Source: JACVRM01 sp963839815 (GTDB lineage: Bacteria > Actinomycetota > Thermoleophilia > Gaiellales > Gaiellaceae). Taken from it: a stretch of 64,000 bases of DNA. Under the pieces are notes generated by a model. It was not told the DNA's origin. It saw only the letters and a list, made by a program, of their open reading frames with translations, and made no database searches. Made by a program: the position numbers and the translations under genes. Below are positions 1 to 8,847 of this stretch, in pieces. How positions within the stretch are numbered: the stretch's first letter is position 1; each line of letters opens with the position of its first letter. The stretch lies in NCBI GenBank assembly GCA_963839815.1, contig CAWIWF010000006.1, forward strand, positions 744,001-808,000, in the 5' to 3' direction.

Positions 1-2
1 GC

Positions 3-527
3 TGTCCGCGTCGCACCGTGGTCGGTGGCCTCGACGCCGTCCTCGGCGATCCGGCACTCGACGTCAGCTTTCTCGGCAAGCTCGGGAGCCCGGTCAACCC
101 GGGCATCTCGACCGAGCGGCGCGTGGTCTTCGTGGCCACCTGGACGCGGAGCCGCGTGACGACCTTCCGGCCGCTCGCCGGCTGCGTGCCGCTGAACGGC
201 GGCGGCCGCCGCTCGACCGTCGGGTACGAGCCGGTCGCGCAGGCTGCTGCGAAGCCGCCGCTTCGGCGCGTGCGCACGCTGCGGCTGAGGGGCTCGACGG
301 CATCTCTGGTCGCCGGCTGCGCACGCGGCGAGCGCCTCGTGGGCGTGTCCCATGCGGTCGCGTTCCGGACGAAGGCCCGTCCCGGATCGGTGACGCTCGG
401 CGGCGTCCCGGTGTCGCGGACGCGCGCCGGAGCCCGGGTGCGCCTGGTCGCACGGCGGGCAGGGGTGCCGCGCGCGACCCGCGTCGAGGTGCAGCTGCAC
501 CTGCTCTGCGCGCGAGGTCCCGCATGA
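3..527 (+). CDS. Hypothetical secreted protein, 5' end missing
   Basis: The reading frame is already open at the window edge, so only the C-terminal ~174 residues are visible and the true start lies upstream. I do not recognise a domain. The tail is rich in Arg, Val and Ala, with two isolated Cys residues and short beta-type stretches (for example LVAGCARGERLVGVSHAV), as seen at the C-terminus of many secreted actinobacterial proteins. Its TGA overlaps the ATG of the VWA gene (ATGA), so the two are translationally coupled and probably belong to one operon. Calling it secreted is inference, because the N-terminus is not in the window. Confidence 0.6.
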   Translation, partial: CPRRTVVGGLDAVLGDPALDVSFLGKLGSPVNPGISTERRVVFVATWTRSRVTTFRPLAGCVPLNGGGRRSTVGYEPVAQAAAKPPLRRVRTLRLRGSTASLVAGCARGERLVGVSHAVAFRTKARPGSVTLGGVPVSRTRAGARVRLVARRAGVPRATRVEVQLHLLCARGPA

Positions 528-1522
528 GCTTCACCTGGCCGCTGGCGCTGCTCGCCCTCCTGGTCGTGCCCCTGGCGGCCGCGGCGTGGCTCTGGGCGCA
601 GCGGCGGCCGTCCCGCTATGCCGTGGCCTTCTCCAACCTGGACGTGCTCGCCTCGGTGATCGACCGGTCCGGGGCCTGGCGCCGCTGGGTGCCGCCGGTG
701 CTCTTCCTGCTGTCGCTGGCCGCACTCGGCGTCGCACTCGCCCGCCCGCAGGCGGAGGTCATGGTCGATCGCGAGCAGGCGACGATCGTCCTCGCCATCG
801 ACACCTCGGGCTCGATGCTGGCCGACGACGTGCGGCCGACCCGGCTGGAAGCGGCGCAGCGCGCGGTCGGGAGCTTCCTCGACCAGCTGCCGCCGAAGTT
901 CCGCGTCGGCATGGTCGCCTTCGCCGGCGATGCCCAGGTGGCGGCACCGGTAACGCGCGACCGCGAGCTCGTCCGCAGCGCCCTGACCTACCTGACGCCG
1001 CAGCGGGGAACTGCCATCGGCGACGCCGTCGCGCGCGCGGCCGAGCTGGCCCGCGACGCGGTCGGACGGCGGCCGGAGCGGCGGCTCGCGAGCTTCGGCT
1101 CGGCCGCTCCGATCGCCGACGGTGACTCGGAGCCGGCCGCCGTGCTCTTCCTGTCGGACGGCTTCCAGACCGTCGGCGACCTGCAGCCGCTCGACGGTGC
1201 CGCCCGGGCGCGCGAGCTCGGCATCCCCGTCTTCACGATCGCGCTCGGCACGCAGGCCGGCGTGCTCGACCTCGGCTTCGGCCGCCAGATCCCGGTGCCG
1301 CCGGACCGCGACACGCTCCGCCAGATCGCGGAGCAGACGGACGGCAAGTACTTCGACGCTCCCTCGAGCGCAGCGCTGGAGGCCGCCTACGACGATCTCG
1401 GCTCGCTGCTCGCGCAGGAGCCGGGCGAGACGGAGATCACCTGGGCGTTCCTGATCGCGGCCGCCGCCCTGGCGCTGATGGCAGCGGGGCTGTCGCTGCT
1501 GTGGTTCAACCGCATCCCGTGA
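524..1522 (+). CDS. BatA-like VWA-domain membrane protein
   Basis: A 332-residue protein with a hydrophobic N-terminus (residues ~4-25), a second membrane segment at ~55-75, a von Willebrand A domain at ~85-285, and a C-terminal membrane segment at ~305-328. The MIDAS metal site is visible as D93-T-S95-G-S97. This is the layout of BatA/YfbK-type proteins, usually encoded next to a MoxR AAA ATPase and a DUF58 protein; those partners would lie upstream, outside the window. The VWA domain should face outside the cytoplasm, anchored by flanking helices. Substrate or partner unknown. The start is fixed by the 4-base overlap with the preceding gene. Confidence 0.85.
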   Translation: MSFTWPLALLALLVVPLAAAAWLWAQRRPSRYAVAFSNLDVLASVIDRSGAWRRWVPPVLFLLSLAALGVALARPQAEVMVDREQATIVLAIDTSGSMLADDVRPTRLEAAQRAVGSFLDQLPPKFRVGMVAFAGDAQVAAPVTRDRELVRSALTYLTPQRGTAIGDAVARAAELARDAVGRRPERRLASFGSAAPIADGDSEPAAVLFLSDGFQTVGDLQPLDGAARARELGIPVFTIALGTQAGVLDLGFGRQIPVPPDRDTLRQIAEQTDGKYFDAPSSAALEAAYDDLGSLLAQEPGETEITWAFLIAAAALALMAAGLSLLWFNRIP

Positions 1523-1562
1523 CGGCGTGTAACGCGCGGGAGCCAGGGGCGACGGCAGCCAC

Positions 1563-2015
1563 ATGAAGATCCTCACGCTCACGCTCGTGGCCCTCGCAGC
1601 GCTCACGGGCGCACCCTCGCTGGCCGTGGCCGGGCCCGATGCGCCTGCGAAGGCAAAGCCGCGACCCACGCTGACCGTGCACCGGTCGGCGTTCGGCCGG
1701 GTGATCTGGGACGGACGCGGCCGTGCCCTCTACGCCTTCACGGCGGATCCGCGCGGTGCGAGCGCCTGCTCGGGCGAGTGCGCGGTGGCCTGGCCCCCGC
1801 TCTACGCCGCCGGCAAGCTCCGCGCCGGCACCGGCATCAAGCAGCGTCTGCTCGGAACCGTCAGACGGGCCGACGGCAGGCGCCAGGTGACGTACGCCGG
1901 CAACCCGCTCTACTACTACGTCGGCGACCCGCCCGGACGCATCCGCTGCCAGAACGTCGACCAGTTCGGCGGCCTCTGGCTCGTGGTGCGGCCGAACGGC
2001 ACGCTGGTCAGGTAG
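1563..2015 (+). CDS. Secreted 'repeat of unknown function' protein (Lipoprotein_15 family)
   Basis: A 150-residue protein with a Sec signal peptide (residues 1-24, ending near SLAVAG). Two copies of the Lipoprotein_15/COG4315 repeat follow. The first has the pattern LYAFTAD...C..C...WPPL (residues ~59-80), and the second has NPLYYYVGD...W.VV (~117-145). The first copy keeps its paired Cys, likely a disulfide. There is no lipobox Cys, so this is probably a soluble secreted form. The biochemical role of the family is unknown. Convergent with the NirK-type gene, with a palindromic spacer between. Confidence 0.8.
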   Translation: MKILTLTLVALAALTGAPSLAVAGPDAPAKAKPRPTLTVHRSAFGRVIWDGRGRALYAFTADPRGASACSGECAVAWPPLYAAGKLRAGTGIKQRLLGTVRRADGRRQVTYAGNPLYYYVGDPPGRIRCQNVDQFGGLWLVVRPNGTLVR

Positions 2016-2165
2016 ACGCGTCCGCGCCGGACAGGCCCGAGGGACAGTCCCTGAGGCGTGTCCGGCGCCGACAGTCGGTCACCCTCCGCCACCGCCGCCC
2101 GAGCCGGGCACGCTCGAGCGACTGGCCCCGAGCGTGCCCGGACGGGCTGCCCCCTTTCCCACCTG
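2016..2165. repeat. Intergenic palindromic element with bidirectional terminator hairpin
   Basis: This gap separates two convergent stop codons. It holds the odd palindrome GGGACAGTCCC at 2041-2051, followed by GCGTGTCCGGCGCC, which is the GGGAC-type module seen at other loci in this window. It then holds a perfect 13-bp inverted repeat, CCGGGCACGCTCG at 2104-2116 with its complement at 2129-2141 and a 12-nt loop. The hairpin has no U tract on either side. It probably terminates or stabilises both transcripts. Confidence 0.6.
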
Positions 2166-3311
2166 TCAGTGCCCGCCGGCGCCCTTCGGGCTCCCGACCT
2201 TCAGCAGCCCGACCTGGCCGAGGTCGACGTGCGCGAACGCGTGTGACACGAAGGGGTAGAGCCCCGGCTCGTCGATCTTCACGTCGAAGACCGCCCCGCC
2301 TCCGGCCGGCACCAGCACCGTCTGCACGCCCTGCTGGAAGGAGCTCATGTCTCCGTTCACCCAGGCGCGGTCGAAGATCGTGCCGACGACGTGGAAGTTC
2401 GTGTCGAGGGTCGGCCCCGCTGCGACGACCCAGAAGCGAGTCGTCTCGCCGGGCTTCGCCGTCAGCGGATGCGTGACGTACTGGTTCGCGTAGCCGTTGA
2501 ACGTCGTCCAGTCCGGCCGCGTGCCGCGAGCCTTGCCCATGTCGAGGCCCGCCGGCTCGTCGATGCCGTCGCCGTTCATGTACCACTCGCTCGCCACGAG
2601 CACGTACTCGTTGTCGGCGGGCGGCAGCGCGGCCCGCGGCTGGACGACGATCGCGCCGTACATCCCGTTCGCGATGTGCGCCAGCACCGGCTTCGTGCCG
2701 CAGTGGTACATGAAGACACCCGGGTCGTTCGCTGTGAAGCGGAACGTGAAGGACTCGCCCGGCGCAACGTCTCTGAAGGCGACGTTCGGTGCGATGCGGG
2801 CCGCATGGAAGTCGATCGAGTGGGGGATGGCGCCGCCGTTCGTCAGCGTCATCTCCACCGTCTGACCCTGCCGGACGTGCACGACGGGCCCCGGTGCGCC
2901 GTGACCGTCGAACGCCCAGGTGGTGTACCGGACGCCGGGCGCGATCTCGACGACCATGTCCTTGAGGGTCATCTGCACCTTGACCACGCCGGGCTGGAGC
3001 GGCGGCAGTGTGGCGTCGACGGCCGTGTGAGCCTGGGCGAGCGCCTCGGCGTTCTCCGGCACGACGCCGGCGAAGCTGTTCAGCGGCAGCGCCACGTTCG
3101 ATTCGTGGCCCTGGCCGGCGGCCTGGGTCGCTGCGGGCTGGCCCGCCTCGGCCGCAGACGTCGGCTCGCCGCGGGCGTCCACCCAGAGGAGGATCGCGGT
3201 TGCGCCGAGGACGCCCACCAGGAGGCCGAGCAAGAGCGCCGCGGCCTTGAAGAACGCGCCCGAGTCGGTCTCGCGATGCGAGTAGCTCCTGGGCGCCGGG
3301 TACGAAGCCAT
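2166..3311 (-). CDS. Copper nitrite reductase-type (NirK-like) two-domain cupredoxin, membrane-anchored
   Basis: A 381-residue protein with one N-terminal membrane helix (~20-44), then two cupredoxin domains. Every ligand expected of NirK is present. Type 1 copper: His of HSIDFH, Cys and His of MYHC...H, Met of NGM. Type 2 copper: second His of HSIDFH, His of MYHC, His of FVSHAFAH. The catalytic Asp (HSIDFH) and the His of NFHVVG are also there. NirK reduces nitrite to nitric oxide outside the cytoplasm. Related actinobacterial proteins are often named simply multicopper oxidase, so the nitrite assignment needs assay. The start is supported by a GAGGAG ribosome-binding site just upstream. Divergent from the CtpE-like gene. 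Confidence 0.75.
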   Translation of the reverse strand: MASYPAPRSYSHRETDSGAFFKAAALLLGLLVGVLGATAILLWVDARGEPTSAAEAGQPAATQAAGQGHESNVALPLNSFAGVVPENAEALAQAHTAVDATLPPLQPGVVKVQMTLKDMVVEIAPGVRYTTWAFDGHGAPGPVVHVRQGQTVEMTLTNGGAIPHSIDFHAARIAPNVAFRDVAPGESFTFRFTANDPGVFMYHCGTKPVLAHIANGMYGAIVVQPRAALPPADNEYVLVASEWYMNGDGIDEPAGLDMGKARGTRPDWTTFNGYANQYVTHPLTAKPGETTRFWVVAAGPTLDTNFHVVGTIFDRAWVNGDMSSFQQGVQTVLVPAGGGAVFDVKIDEPGLYPFVSHAFAHVDLGQVGLLKVGSPKGAGGH

Positions 3312-3336
3312 GTCCGTCTCCTCGTTCGAGTGGATT

Positions 3337-3355
3337 CCCCCCGACGGTATGGGGG
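3337..3355. promoter_or_regulatory. Possible operator: C-tract/G-tract inverted repeat
   Basis: CCCCCC (3337-3342) and GGGGG (3351-3355) form an interrupted inverted repeat in the divergent promoter region between the NirK-like gene and the P-type ATPase. Runs of C and G flanking a short spacer are typical of CsoR-family copper-sensor operators, which would fit a copper enzyme. No CsoR gene is visible in this window, so this is a weak suggestion. Confidence 0.25.
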
Positions 3356-3477
3356 TCGCGCCAGGCCGACGCCATGCCTTCGCCGCAGATCCGCTCGTAC
3401 TTCCCCGCCGACCTGCTGCGGGTTCTTCCCGAGCGCTGCGGCAGGGTGCGAGGGCCCCCTGGGCTAGCCTCGCACCG

Positions 3478-5853
3478 ATGGACACCGAGGAGCAGCAGGC
3501 GGGGCTCTCCGAGGAGGAGGCGCGGCGCAGGCTCGCCGCCCGCCCTGCGCCTGAGCCGCCGGCGTCCAGCCGCTCCCTCCGCAGCATCGTTCGCGCCAAC
3601 GTCCTGACCGTCTTCAACCTCGTCCTGCTCGTCTTCGGGGTGATGACGCTCGCGTTCGGCGAGCTGCAGGACGCGATGTTCCTCGTCATCCTCGTCGTCA
3701 ACGCGGGCATCGGCATCGCGCAGGAGTTGCGCGCCAAGAACGAGCTCGACCGGCTGGCCGCGCTGATCAGCCCGACCGCACGCGTCGTCCGCGACGGCCA
3801 GACCAGGTCGGTGGGCGTCGACGAGGTGCTCGTCGACGACCTCGTCCGCTTGCACGCGGGCGACCAGGTCGTCGCCGACGGACGGGTGGTCGAGGCGGCC
3901 GGGCTGCGGCTCGACGAGGCGATCCTCACCGGCGAGGCGGAGCCGGTGACGCGGCGCAGCGGCGAGGAGGTGCGCTCGGGGTCGTTCGCGGTGGAGGGAG
4001 AAGGCGCCTACGTCGTCACGGCCGTCGGCCCGCAGAGCTACGCGGAGCGCGTGGCCGGCGAGGCCCGCGAGTTTCGGCATCCGCGCTCGCCGCTCGAGCG
4101 GTCGCTCGACCGCCTGCTCTTCACCACGGTCGGCGTGCTCGTGCCGCTCGCCGCGATCCTGGGGTACGCGCTCTGGGAGCGCGACTCGTCGCTCGGCGAG
4201 GCGACCTCGACCTCGGTCGCGGCCGGCGTCACGCTCGTCCCGGAGGGGCTGATTCTGCTGACCAGCCTGACCTTCGCCGTCGCCGCGCTCGCGATGGCGC
4301 GCAAGGGGGCACTCGCACAGCAGCTGAACGCGATCGAGTCGCTCGCGTCCGTGGACGTGCTCTGCCTCGACAAGACCGGGACGCTGACCGAGCCGCGTTT
4401 GCGCGTCACCGACGTCGTCGCTGCCGACGGGGCCGACCAGGCGGAGCTGACGAGCTCGCTGGCTCGCTTCGCCGCCTCGTTCCCCACCGCCAACTCGACG
4501 CTCGAGGCGCTCGCGGAGACGTTCGCGGCGCCCGCGGAGGAGCCGGAGGAGCGCGTGCCCTTCTCGTCGCGCTACCGCTGGAGCGGCGTCCGCCTCGCCG
4601 GCACCACCTATGTGCTCGGCGCGCCGGAGCGGCTGCCGCTCGGCGCGCTGGCAGGGCGCGTCGCCTACGAGGCCGAGCGTGGCCGGCGGGTGGTCGGGCT
4701 CGCGACCACCACGGCGCCGCTCGACGGGATCGACCCCGCCGCCGGGCCGCCCGACGGGTTGCGGCTGCGCGGCCTGGTCGTCCTCGCCGAGCGGCTGCGC
4801 CCGGATGCCGAGCGCACGGTCCGCTTCTTCCTCGAGCAGGGCGTGCAGCTGAAGGTGCTCTCCGGCGACCGCCCTGCGACGGTCGCGGCGATTGCGGCCG
4901 ACGCGGGCGTGCCGATGGCCGGCGAGCCCCTCGACGGCGACTCGCTGCCGGCCGATCCGGCCGAGCTCCGCGCCCTCGTCGACGGGGCGACGGTCATCGG
5001 CCGCATCACGCCGGAGGGGAAGCGGCGCGTGATCGAGGCGCTGCGGGACTCCGGACGCTACGTCGCCATGGTCGGTGACGGCGTCAACGACGTACCGGCG
5101 CTGAAGGCGGCGCGGCTCGCGATCGCGCAGGGAAGCGGCGCGCAGATGGCGCGCAGCGTGGCCGACGTGGTGCTGGTTCGCAGCGAGTTCGCCGCGGTAC
5201 CGCAGATGGTCGAGCAAGGCCGGCTGGTCTTCCGCAACCTGCAGCGCGTCGCGAAGCTCTTCGTGACCAAGTCGGTCTTCGCCGTCGTACTGATTCTCTC
5301 CGTGGGGTTGACGCCGATTGCCTACCCGCTGCTGCCGCGCCACCTGACGCTGGCCGCCACGGTCACGATCGGCATCCCGGCGTTCTTCCTCGCGCTCGCC
5401 CCGAGCGGCGGCGCCTTCCACACGGGCGGCTTCCTGCGCGAGGTCGCGCGCTTCGCTGTTCCGGCAGGGGCAGCGGCCGGCCTGGGAGTGCTGGCGAGCT
5501 ACCTCTTCGCGCTGAACGTCGTCAACCTGAGCCTGACGCAGTCGCGGACCGTCGCCACGACCGTGCTCGTCCTCGTCGGCCTCTACCTCATCCTCGCGCT
5601 CGAGGCGTCCGGCCTGAAGCGCGGCGCCGCCGTGCTGCTCATGTGCCTGGGACTGGCGGTCTTCTACCTGATCGTGCTCTCGTTCCCGCCGGCCCGCGAC
5701 TTCTTCGAGGTCTCCCGCCCGGGGTTCGCGGTGATGACGATCGCCGTCTGCGGGGCGGGTCTCTCGATCGCCGGCCTCGCGCTCACCGACGAGCGCTTCG
5801 TGCCGCCGATCGGCCTCCAGGGCGCCGACGCGGAGTCCGCCGACTTGCGCTAG
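3478..5853 (+). CDS. ctpE: CtpE-like cation-transporting P-type ATPase
   Basis: A 791-residue P-type ATPase. Visible motifs, in order: actuator TGEA (~151-154), membrane motif VPEGL (~254-258), phosphorylation site D298-KTGTLTE, and hinge GDGVND (~532). Six or more hydrophobic segments fill the last 200 residues. There is no N-terminal metal-binding domain. Length and local sequence closely resemble mycobacterial CtpE, a Ca2+ uptake ATPase, so Ca2+ is the likeliest ion (inference). The ATG is preceded by TAGCCT with a 7-nt gap and no ribosome-binding site, which suggests a leaderless transcript. Confidence 0.85.
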   Translation: MDTEEQQAGLSEEEARRRLAARPAPEPPASSRSLRSIVRANVLTVFNLVLLVFGVMTLAFGELQDAMFLVILVVNAGIGIAQELRAKNELDRLAALISPTARVVRDGQTRSVGVDEVLVDDLVRLHAGDQVVADGRVVEAAGLRLDEAILTGEAEPVTRRSGEEVRSGSFAVEGEGAYVVTAVGPQSYAERVAGEAREFRHPRSPLERSLDRLLFTTVGVLVPLAAILGYALWERDSSLGEATSTSVAAGVTLVPEGLILLTSLTFAVAALAMARKGALAQQLNAIESLASVDVLCLDKTGTLTEPRLRVTDVVAADGADQAELTSSLARFAASFPTANSTLEALAETFAAPAEEPEERVPFSSRYRWSGVRLAGTTYVLGAPERLPLGALAGRVAYEAERGRRVVGLATTTAPLDGIDPAAGPPDGLRLRGLVVLAERLRPDAERTVRFFLEQGVQLKVLSGDRPATVAAIAADAGVPMAGEPLDGDSLPADPAELRALVDGATVIGRITPEGKRRVIEALRDSGRYVAMVGDGVNDVPALKAARLAIAQGSGAQMARSVADVVLVRSEFAAVPQMVEQGRLVFRNLQRVAKLFVTKSVFAVVLILSVGLTPIAYPLLPRHLTLAATVTIGIPAFFLALAPSGGAFHTGGFLREVARFAVPAGAAAGLGVLASYLFALNVVNLSLTQSRTVATTVLVLVGLYLILALEASGLKRGAAVLLMCLGLAVFYLIVLSFPPARDFFEVSRPGFAVMTIAVCGAGLSIAGLALTDERFVPPIGLQGADAESADLR

Positions 5854-5896
5854 CCGTCTGTGAGCCCGTCGGGTGTTCCGCCTATGCTGGCCGCTC

Positions 5897-6787
5897 GTGG
5901 CGCTCGCCGAGGTTGGGGTCAGACTCGTCCTTGCTGCACTGCTCGGCGCCGCCGGCGCCGCGAAGCTCGCGCGCCCGCGAGAGGCCGCAGCCGCGCTGCC
6001 CGCCCTCGTCTCGCTGCCCGCAGGGCTCCTGACGCCGGTAGTCGCCGCGGCAGCCGCCCTCGAGCTCGCCCTCGCGGCCGCGGTCGTGCTCGGCTCAGCG
6101 GCCGCCGCCTTCGCCGCCGCCGCGCTGCTCGCAGGCTTCGCGCTCGTCGTCGTCTCGGCGCTGCTGCACGGACGAGGAGGCGCGCCGTGTCCCTGCTTCG
6201 GAGCGCGCGGACGCATCGGCTGGTGGGCGGCCGGACGCAACGCCCTGTTGGCGGCAGGCTTCGCCGGCGCGCCGTTCCTCTCCGAGCTGTCGCTCTCGAC
6301 CGACGCCTGGCTCGGCGTTGGCCTCGGCGTCGCACTGGGTGCGGTCGCCGGGCTGACACTGCTCGTGCTGGCGCTCGCCCGCGAGATCGGCGTGCTGCGC
6401 CTTCAACTGCCGCCGCAGTCGGCGCTCGAGCTGGAGTCGGAGGGGCCTGCGATCGGGCGGCAGACCAGCGTGATCGAGCGCTTCGCCCCGCGCGCCGGGG
6501 CACGCTTCGCGCTCGCCGTCTTCTCCTCCGAGAGCTGCCACCTCTGCCGCTCGCTGACGCCGGCGGTGCGCGCCCTCGCGCACGACCCGCTCGTCGCCGT
6601 GCACGTCTTCGACGAGGTGCGCGACCAGGACGTCTGGCAGGAGCTCGAGATCCCCGGCAGCCCGTACGCGGTGGCGCTCGGTCTGGAGGGGACCGTGCGC
6701 GCGAAGGGGACGTTCAACAGCTTCGCCCAGCTCGAGAGCGTCCTCGCGGCAGCCGAGCGGCGCGAGCCGGCGGTCGTGGGTGCCTGA
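5897..6787 (+). CDS. MauE-like membrane protein fused to a thioredoxin-fold domain
   Basis: About 296 residues. The first ~160 carry four hydrophobic helices of the MauE/DoxX type, with a PCPCFGARGR motif in the second loop that is characteristic of MauE proteins. A hydrophobic segment then leads to a thioredoxin-like domain with a CHLC redox pair (~214-217) and a conserved cis-Pro region (IPGSPYAV). MauE and MauD are needed to mature the disulfide-rich light chain of methylamine dehydrogenase; here both functions appear fused. GTG at 5897 is preferred over an upstream GTG at 5873 because TATGCT lies 8 nt before it. First gene of a five-gene overlapping operon. Confidence 0.75.
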   Translation: MALAEVGVRLVLAALLGAAGAAKLARPREAAAALPALVSLPAGLLTPVVAAAAALELALAAAVVLGSAAAAFAAAALLAGFALVVVSALLHGRGGAPCPCFGARGRIGWWAAGRNALLAAGFAGAPFLSELSLSTDAWLGVGLGVALGAVAGLTLLVLALAREIGVLRLQLPPQSALELESEGPAIGRQTSVIERFAPRAGARFALAVFSSESCHLCRSLTPAVRALAHDPLVAVHVFDEVRDQDVWQELEIPGSPYAVALGLEGTVRAKGTFNSFAQLESVLAAAERREPAVVGA

Positions 6788-7357
6788 CGAGGGCGGGCTC
6801 AGCGACGTCCTCGCCCGGACGACCTCGCGGCGCGGCTTTCTCGACCGCGTCGGCAAGGCTCTGCTGGCCGTCGCCGGCGGCGGGCTCGTCGCCGCCGCGG
6901 TCAAGCCGGGCGATGCCGACGCCTACCACTTCTGCGGCCACATCTACACGACCGACGGCTGCCCGCATCCGACCGGGTTGCCCCGGATCGACCGCGCGGG
7001 GCCTGCCGCTGCGGGCCAGGGACGGCCGGCCTGTCGACAACCTCGGCCGCCGGGTGGACGCGAGCGGGCGCCCGGTCGACGAGTCGGGACGGCCGCTGCT
7101 CGATCCCGACGGTCTCCCGCTGCCACCGGCGCCACGCACGAAACGTCTGCTTGCACGGCGTGCAGGAGCGCTTCCGGGTGAAGACCTGGATCGACGGCGC
7201 CTGGTACCGCTGCTGCGGCGGCCGCGTGCGCAAGCTCGTCGACTGCTGCTCGTACAGCCGCCGGCGGATCAACGGCGACGGCTCGCTGCCCGGCTACTGC
7301 TACGGCGGGCGGCGCGTGTTCTGCGTCCTCTACTACGACACGAAGGTGCCATGCTAG
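6780..7357 (+). CDS. Methylamine dehydrogenase light-chain-like Tat-exported protein, two frame breaks
   Basis: Starts with GTG overlapping the preceding stop. The N-terminus carries a Tat signal (SRRGFLDRVG, then a hydrophobic run, residues ~15-45) followed by HFCGHIYTTDGCPHPTG. The frame then moves by one base near 6990-7003 (a GGGG run) into a spacer built of GRPVD-type repeats, and again near 7141-7147 (an AAA run) into a Cys-rich end with WYRCCGG, DCCSYSRRR and VFCVLYYDTKVPC. Joined, these give ~192 residues with the Cys pattern of the Me-amine-dh_L family. Both breaks look like single inserted bases. No heavy-chain gene is nearby, so methylamine oxidation is not established. Confidence 0.6.
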
Positions 7358-8847
7358 CCGCCGCGCTGGTCGTGACCGCCGCGCTCGCCGGGCTGACCGG
7401 CGCCTGGTCGCCGTGCGGCTTCTCGATGGTGGAGACGATCGCCGCGGCGCGCGGGCGCCTGCCGCTCGTCCTCTCGCTCCTGCTCTTCACCGCCGGGGCC
7501 GCCGCGGGCGGCGTGCTGACCTTCGGCGGGCTGTCGCTGCTCGGGTCATGGCTGCCGGGTGCGGGGCTGCGCGCCGCGGTGATCGTCCTCGCGGTCGTGG
7601 CTGCGGCCGCGGCGCTGGGCGAGGTGCGCGGCGTCCGCATCGTGCCGCAGATCCGCCGGCAGGTGCCGGAGGCCTGGCGCCGCTTCTGGCCGCTTCCGCT
7701 CGCCGCGGGCGCCTACGGCGTGCTGCTCGGCGCCGGTTTCGCGACCTTCGTGCTGACGCTCGCGCTCTGGGCGCTCGCGCTCGTCTGCCTCGGGCTGGGA
7801 GACGTGGAGCTCGGCGTGCTCGTCGGCGTCGCCTTCGGGCTCGCCCGGGCGCTTCCGATCGCGGCGCTCGCGCCCGGCGCGGCCCGGGGGGCGAGCCGGG
7901 GGCTCCAGCTGATGGCGGAGCAGCCCGTGATCCTCCGCAGCTTCCGGATTGCCGACGGGCTCGCGCTCGCGGCGTGCGCGACGGTGCTCGTGGCGGGCGA
8001 CGCGGGTGCGGCCGTCACCGAGCGGGCGGCCGTGGACCCGAGCGCGGTCGACGGTGCGCTGGCCTGGGACGGGGCCGCCGGAGGGGTGCTGCGGGCTGAC
8101 CGCTCCCTGCGAACCGGGCATACGGCGCACCATCTCGGCGTCGTCCGCTCGCCGCTGCCCGGGCGCGATCCGGCGCTCGGTGGCAGCTTGCTCGCCTGGC
8201 GCGAGGGTGACGTGATCCGGATCGTCCGCCGCGCGGATCTCCTCGAGGTCGAGCAGGTCGAGGTGCCGGGGGCGAACGCGCTCGCGATCTCGGACCGCTG
8301 GCTCGCCGTCCGGACGGGCGGCAGTCGCGGCGACTGGATCGTCGTCCGGCCAGTGGGCGGTGGCGCCGAGCGCGTCGTCGTCTCGCCCGGACGTGACGCA
8401 GGTCTGAGCCGGCCGGCGCTCGACGGCGACTTGCTGGCGTACTCGGTGACGTCGCCACGTCAGAGCCGCATCGACCTGGTCCGGCTTCCGGGCGGAGCCC
8501 CACGCACCATCCGCCGGAGCCGCTTCCACGAGCTGTCGAACCCGTCGCTTCTCGCGGGCCGGCTCGTCTACGTGCGCCGGACGAGCTCGGCGCAGCACCT
8601 CGTCCTCGGCACGACCTCGGCGGACAGCCGCGTTCTGGTCGAGCTGCCCTCGACGGCGCATCGCGACCGCGGGTTCGAGCCGGGCCGGCAGCGTGGCCAC
8701 GGCAAGCCGCTGCCGCTCCAGCTGCCGCCGCGTGGGGACGCGTACCTGTGGTCGACGCGCGCTGATCGCCCGCGCCGCCTACGTCTCGGTCGTGCCGCTG
8801 TGCGGGCGGCGTGGCGCGCACACCGGCTCGTGCGGGTGAGGCGATGA
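7351..8847 (+). CDS. CcdA-like membrane domain fused to a beta-propeller-like domain
   Basis: 498 residues. Residues 1-~240 form about six hydrophobic segments beginning with GAWSPCGFSMVE, resembling CcdA/DsbD-type thiol-electron carriers that use Cys in the first helix. Residues ~245-470 are soluble, with repeating short beta motifs (for example LAWREGDVIRI, LAYSVTSPRQSRID), as in PD40/TolB-like propellers. It overlaps the light-chain-like gene at its start and the PD40 gene at its stop (ATGA). The expected role is passing reducing equivalents across the membrane to the Cys-rich neighbour. The last ~60 residues are Arg-rich and may hide a further frame error. Confidence 0.6.
   Translation: MLAAALVVTAALAGLTGAWSPCGFSMVETIAAARGRLPLVLSLLLFTAGAAAGGVLTFGGLSLLGSWLPGAGLRAAVIVLAVVAAAAALGEVRGVRIVPQIRRQVPEAWRRFWPLPLAAGAYGVLLGAGFATFVLTLALWALALVCLGLGDVELGVLVGVAFGLARALPIAALAPGAARGASRGLQLMAEQPVILRSFRIADGLALAACATVLVAGDAGAAVTERAAVDPSAVDGALAWDGAAGGVLRADRSLRTGHTAHHLGVVRSPLPGRDPALGGSLLAWREGDVIRIVRRADLLEVEQVEVPGANALAISDRWLAVRTGGSRGDWIVVRPVGGGAERVVVSPGRDAGLSRPALDGDLLAYSVTSPRQSRIDLVRLPGGAPRTIRRSRFHELSNPSLLAGRLVYVRRTSSAQHLVLGTTSADSRVLVELPSTAHRDRGFEPGRQRGHGKPLPLQLPPRGDAYLWSTRADRPRRLRLGRAAVRAAWRAHRLVRVRR

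Noticed and set aside
2166..3311. Loss of the catalytic His in the NirK-like protein
   Set aside because: At first the second domain seemed to lack it, but the His in NFHVVG aligns with the catalytic His, and the residue two after it with the known gate position.
2008..6240. A 1410-codon open frame on the minus strand opposite the lipoprotein, NirK and CtpE genes
   Set aside because: It is a shadow of high-GC coding DNA: the text is Arg-rich without domains, and the opposite strand encodes clear families.
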